A DNA stretch of 6,582 nucleotides from JAUVZF01 sp964449275 (GTDB taxonomy: Bacteria; Planctomycetota; Phycisphaerae; FEN-1346): positions 1 through 6,582 of the forward strand of contig CAYVAM010000224.1 of NCBI GenBank assembly GCA_964449275.1, read 5' to 3'. The notes below the pieces were generated by a model. It was given only the letters and a program-made list of their open reading frames with translations, had not been told where the DNA came from and ran no database searches. The translations under genes and the position numbers were made by a program. How positions within the stretch are numbered: the first letter of the stretch is position 1; each line of letters starts with the position of its first letter. This document shows positions 5,006 to 6,582 of the stretch, one piece after another.

Positions 5006-6142
5006 GTGGCCGGATGTCCGCGATGTAACGTCAGACTTATCAAGCGGAAGACGCCGAACGGGGTCGTTTACGCGTGCCCGAATTGCGGGGGCAAGCATGT
5101 TGCCCTGACCGTGCTGCGCAAGGTGGGCGCTACGCGCGATTTTCTGAACGGCGTGTGGCTGAAGGCGCGAGAGCGGCGGGCTCCGCGCATGCTCCGATGC
5201 CCTCACTGCGGCCGCAGGATGGCGCGGATCGTTGCCGAGGATGCCGGCCACGAGTTGAGCCTTGACGTGTGTACCTTGTGTCGGGCGATCTGGTTCGACT
5301 CCGCCGAACTGAGGTCGGTCCCGAAGGCCCCACCCCCGCCGCCGGCCGAGGCGCCCCTCTCGCTCAAGGCACGCGAGCAACTCGCCATCATGAAGATCAA
5401 GGTCGATGAGGAGATCCGCCTCGAACAGGAGGCCGCATACGGTTACGCCCCTCCCGAATGGTGGCACTGGATTCCGGGGATCCTCGGCGTCCCGGTGGAG
5501 GTCGATGCGCCTGAGAGGAAGTCACGGCCCTACGTGACGTGGGGTATCGCGGGCGTGGCGGTCATCGTGTTTCTGACAACGGTGTGGGATCTTGACGTGG
5601 TCGTCGAGCAGGGGGGCTTCGTGCCGGCGCTGGCGCTTCGGTACGGCGGCCTGACGCTGCTGACATCGTTCTTTCTGCATGCCGGCATCTTCCATATCAT
5701 TTCGAATATGTACTTCTTTCTCGTCTTCGGCGACAACGTGGAGGATCACCTGGGCAGGTTCTACTTTGTGCTGCTGCTTTTCGGCTCGCACCTGGCCGGC
5801 GCCCTGTTGCACGCCGCTTACGATCCGCGTGCCGACATCCCGCTGATCGGCGCCAGCGCCGGCATCTGCGGCGTCCTCGGCTATTATGCCGTCATGTTTC
5901 CCTTGGTGCGGCTGGCTATCCTGTTCCGGCTATTCGTGTACATTCGCTGGTTCCAGCTGCCGGCGCTCGCGTTCGTCGGGCTTTACCTGGTCCTCCAGTT
6001 TCTCGGGGCGTTGACGCAGGCATTCGGCGCGGGCGGTGTTTCCTATCTGGGACATCTCGGCGGCTTGGCCGTCGGCATCGTCGTCGCGATGGTTGTCCGC
6101 TTTGCCGGCGCCCGCGAAACCGCCAGAGCGCTAAGCGGGTAA
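5006..6142 (+). CDS. Rhomboid intramembrane serine protease with two N-terminal zinc ribbons
   Basis: The 378-residue protein is a fusion. Residues 1-105 hold two zinc-ribbon knuckle sets: Cys4/Cys7 with Cys24/Cys27, and Cys65/Cys68 with Cys89/Cys92. The second set ends CTLCRAIWFDSAEL, the signature of TFIIB-like zinc ribbons (zf-TFIIB). A Pro-rich and charged linker (108-145) leads to a rhomboid core of about six membrane segments (177-194, 222-241, 252-270, 284-301, 318-337, 349-366). HAGIFHIISN supplies the conserved His230 and Asn234 of the oxyanion region, GASAGI gives catalytic Ser284, and GHLGGL gives His350, so the dyad is intact. The family cleaves membrane proteins inside the bilayer; the ribbons probably lie in the cytoplasm and could bind a partner or substrate, which is inference. 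The start is GTG at 5006, after GGGGGA at 7 nt spacing; it places the first CxxC at once. No ATG alternative fits better. Confidence 0.9.
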   Translation: MAGCPRCNVRLIKRKTPNGVVYACPNCGGKHVALTVLRKVGATRDFLNGVWLKARERRAPRMLRCPHCGRRMARIVAEDAGHELSLDVCTLCRAIWFDSAELRSVPKAPPPPPAEAPLSLKAREQLAIMKIKVDEEIRLEQEAAYGYAPPEWWHWIPGILGVPVEVDAPERKSRPYVTWGIAGVAVIVFLTTVWDLDVVVEQGGFVPALALRYGGLTLLTSFFLHAGIFHIISNMYFFLVFGDNVEDHLGRFYFVLLLFGSHLAGALLHAAYDPRADIPLIGASAGICGVLGYYAVMFPLVRLAILFRLFVYIRWFQLPALAFVGLYLVLQFLGALTQAFGAGGVSYLGHLGGLAVGIVVAMVVRFAGARETARALSG

Positions 6143-6185
6143 GGGGGCGCGGCCGTCAGAGTTTGTCTTGCTCGGAGGCGAGGTC

Positions 6186-6194
6186 TGCGATAAG
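6186..6194 (+). promoter_or_regulatory. Possible extended -10 promoter element of tdh
   Basis: TGC followed by GATAAG (6189-6194) resembles an extended -10 element (TGn plus TATAAT, four of six). No -35 at a good distance is evident: TTGCTC at 6168-6173 is 15 nt away and TTGTCT at 6163-6168 is 20 nt away. Read-through from the rhomboid gene, 95 nt upstream with no terminator visible, is an alternative. Confidence 0.3.
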
Positions 6195-6237
6195 GTGTCT
6201 GTTTCGCGCACTCGCTGCTCGCAAGGAGACACGCACT

Positions 6238-6582
6238 ATGACGATGAAGGCGCTCGTGAAGGCGAAGCCCGAAGAGGGCCTCTGGCTTCAGGACATTCCC
6301 ATTCCCGAGGTCGGCAAGAACGACGTGCGGATCAAGATCCTGAAATCGAGCATCTGCGGCACGGATGTCCACATCTGGAACTGGAACGAGTGGGCGCAGA
6401 AGACGATACCCGTGCCGATGGCCGTCGGCCACGAGTTCGTCGGTCTCGTCGATACGGTCGGCGAGAACGTCGAGGATTTCAAGCCCGGAGAACTCGTCAG
6501 CGGCGAAGGGCACCTGGTGTGCGGCCGCTGCCGCAACTGCCTGGCCGGGCGGCGGAACCTGTGCCCCAACACCAGCGGCGTC
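6238..6582 (+). CDS. tdh: L-threonine 3-dehydrogenase, N-terminal part, runs off right edge
   Basis: The first 115 residues of a zinc-dependent medium-chain dehydrogenase are present. The enzyme oxidises L-threonine to 2-amino-3-oxobutyrate with NAD, the first step to glycine and acetyl-CoA. The segments SSICGTDVHIWNWNEWAQ (38-54) and TIPVPMAVGHEFVG (56-69) match threonine dehydrogenases closely. Cys40, His65 and Glu66 are catalytic-zinc positions (Cys38, His63, Glu64 in the E. coli enzyme), and Cys95, Cys98, Cys101 and Cys109 bind the structural zinc. The constant offset of two comes from the extra MT before MKALVKAK; an in-frame ATG at 6244 would give the E. coli-like length. AAGGAG lies 9 nt before 6238 and 15 nt before 6244, so 6238 is preferred. 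Family members are about 340 residues; the NAD-binding domain lies outside. A 2-amino-3-ketobutyrate ligase would be an expected neighbour beyond the edge. Confidence 0.93.
   Translation, partial: MTMKALVKAKPEEGLWLQDIPIPEVGKNDVRIKILKSSICGTDVHIWNWNEWAQKTIPVPMAVGHEFVGLVDTVGENVEDFKPGELVSGEGHLVCGRCRNCLAGRRNLCPNTSGV

Noticed and set aside
4904..5467. Minus-strand frame opposite the start of the rhomboid gene
   Set aside because: It overlaps the zinc-ribbon codons and the divergent promoter region, with no recognisable protein.

Overview
The window is GC-rich bacterial chromosomal DNA with seven protein genes, two of them cut by the window edges. Several traits suggest a member of the Planctomycetota or a close relative: high GC, many exported or lipid-anchored proteins of unknown role, a TPR-plus-HEAT exported protein ending in a Trp-rich tail, and a dispersed GTAG-headed hairpin family between genes. 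This is inference from style, not from a marker gene.

Layout, left to right. (1) Minus strand, 1-490: the first 163 residues of a GTP-type phosphoenolpyruvate carboxykinase (pckG), behind a near-consensus sigma-70 promoter (614-642). (2) 491-861: a gene-free stretch holding that promoter, a palindrome near its start site, and two inverted hairpins sharing a core. (3) Minus strand, 2239 down to 862: a probable two-gene operon of a small lipoprotein and a secreted alpha/beta-hydrolase. (4) 2240-2445: promoter of that operon plus a 62-bp imperfect tandem repeat that supplies the stop of the next gene. (5) Minus strand, 3573-2446: an exported TPR/HEAT protein with its own promoter. (6) 3660-3840: a nested inverted-repeat element enclosing a REPIN-like pair of GTAG hairpins. 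(7) Minus strand, 4781-3843: malate dehydrogenase with a strong promoter and a 5'-UTR hairpin. (8) Plus strand, 5006-6142: a rhomboid intramembrane protease carrying two N-terminal zinc ribbons, divergent from mdh. (9) Plus strand, 6238 to the edge: start of L-threonine 3-dehydrogenase (tdh).

How the genes fit together. pckG and mdh are the enzymes around oxaloacetate (malate to oxaloacetate to PEP), and tdh opens threonine breakdown. The theme is central carbon and amino-acid catabolism feeding gluconeogenesis, but each gene appears to be its own transcription unit, so this is loose neighbourhood rather than an operon. The hydrolase, lipoprotein and HEAT protein are envelope or periplasmic proteins without an assigned pathway.

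I do not see a complete undescribed defence or mobile system. The most unusual content is the intergenic repeat architecture (REPIN-like doublet nested in longer inverted repeats, with related pieces elsewhere in the window), the zinc-ribbon/rhomboid fusion, and an unusually readable set of sigma-70 promoters.
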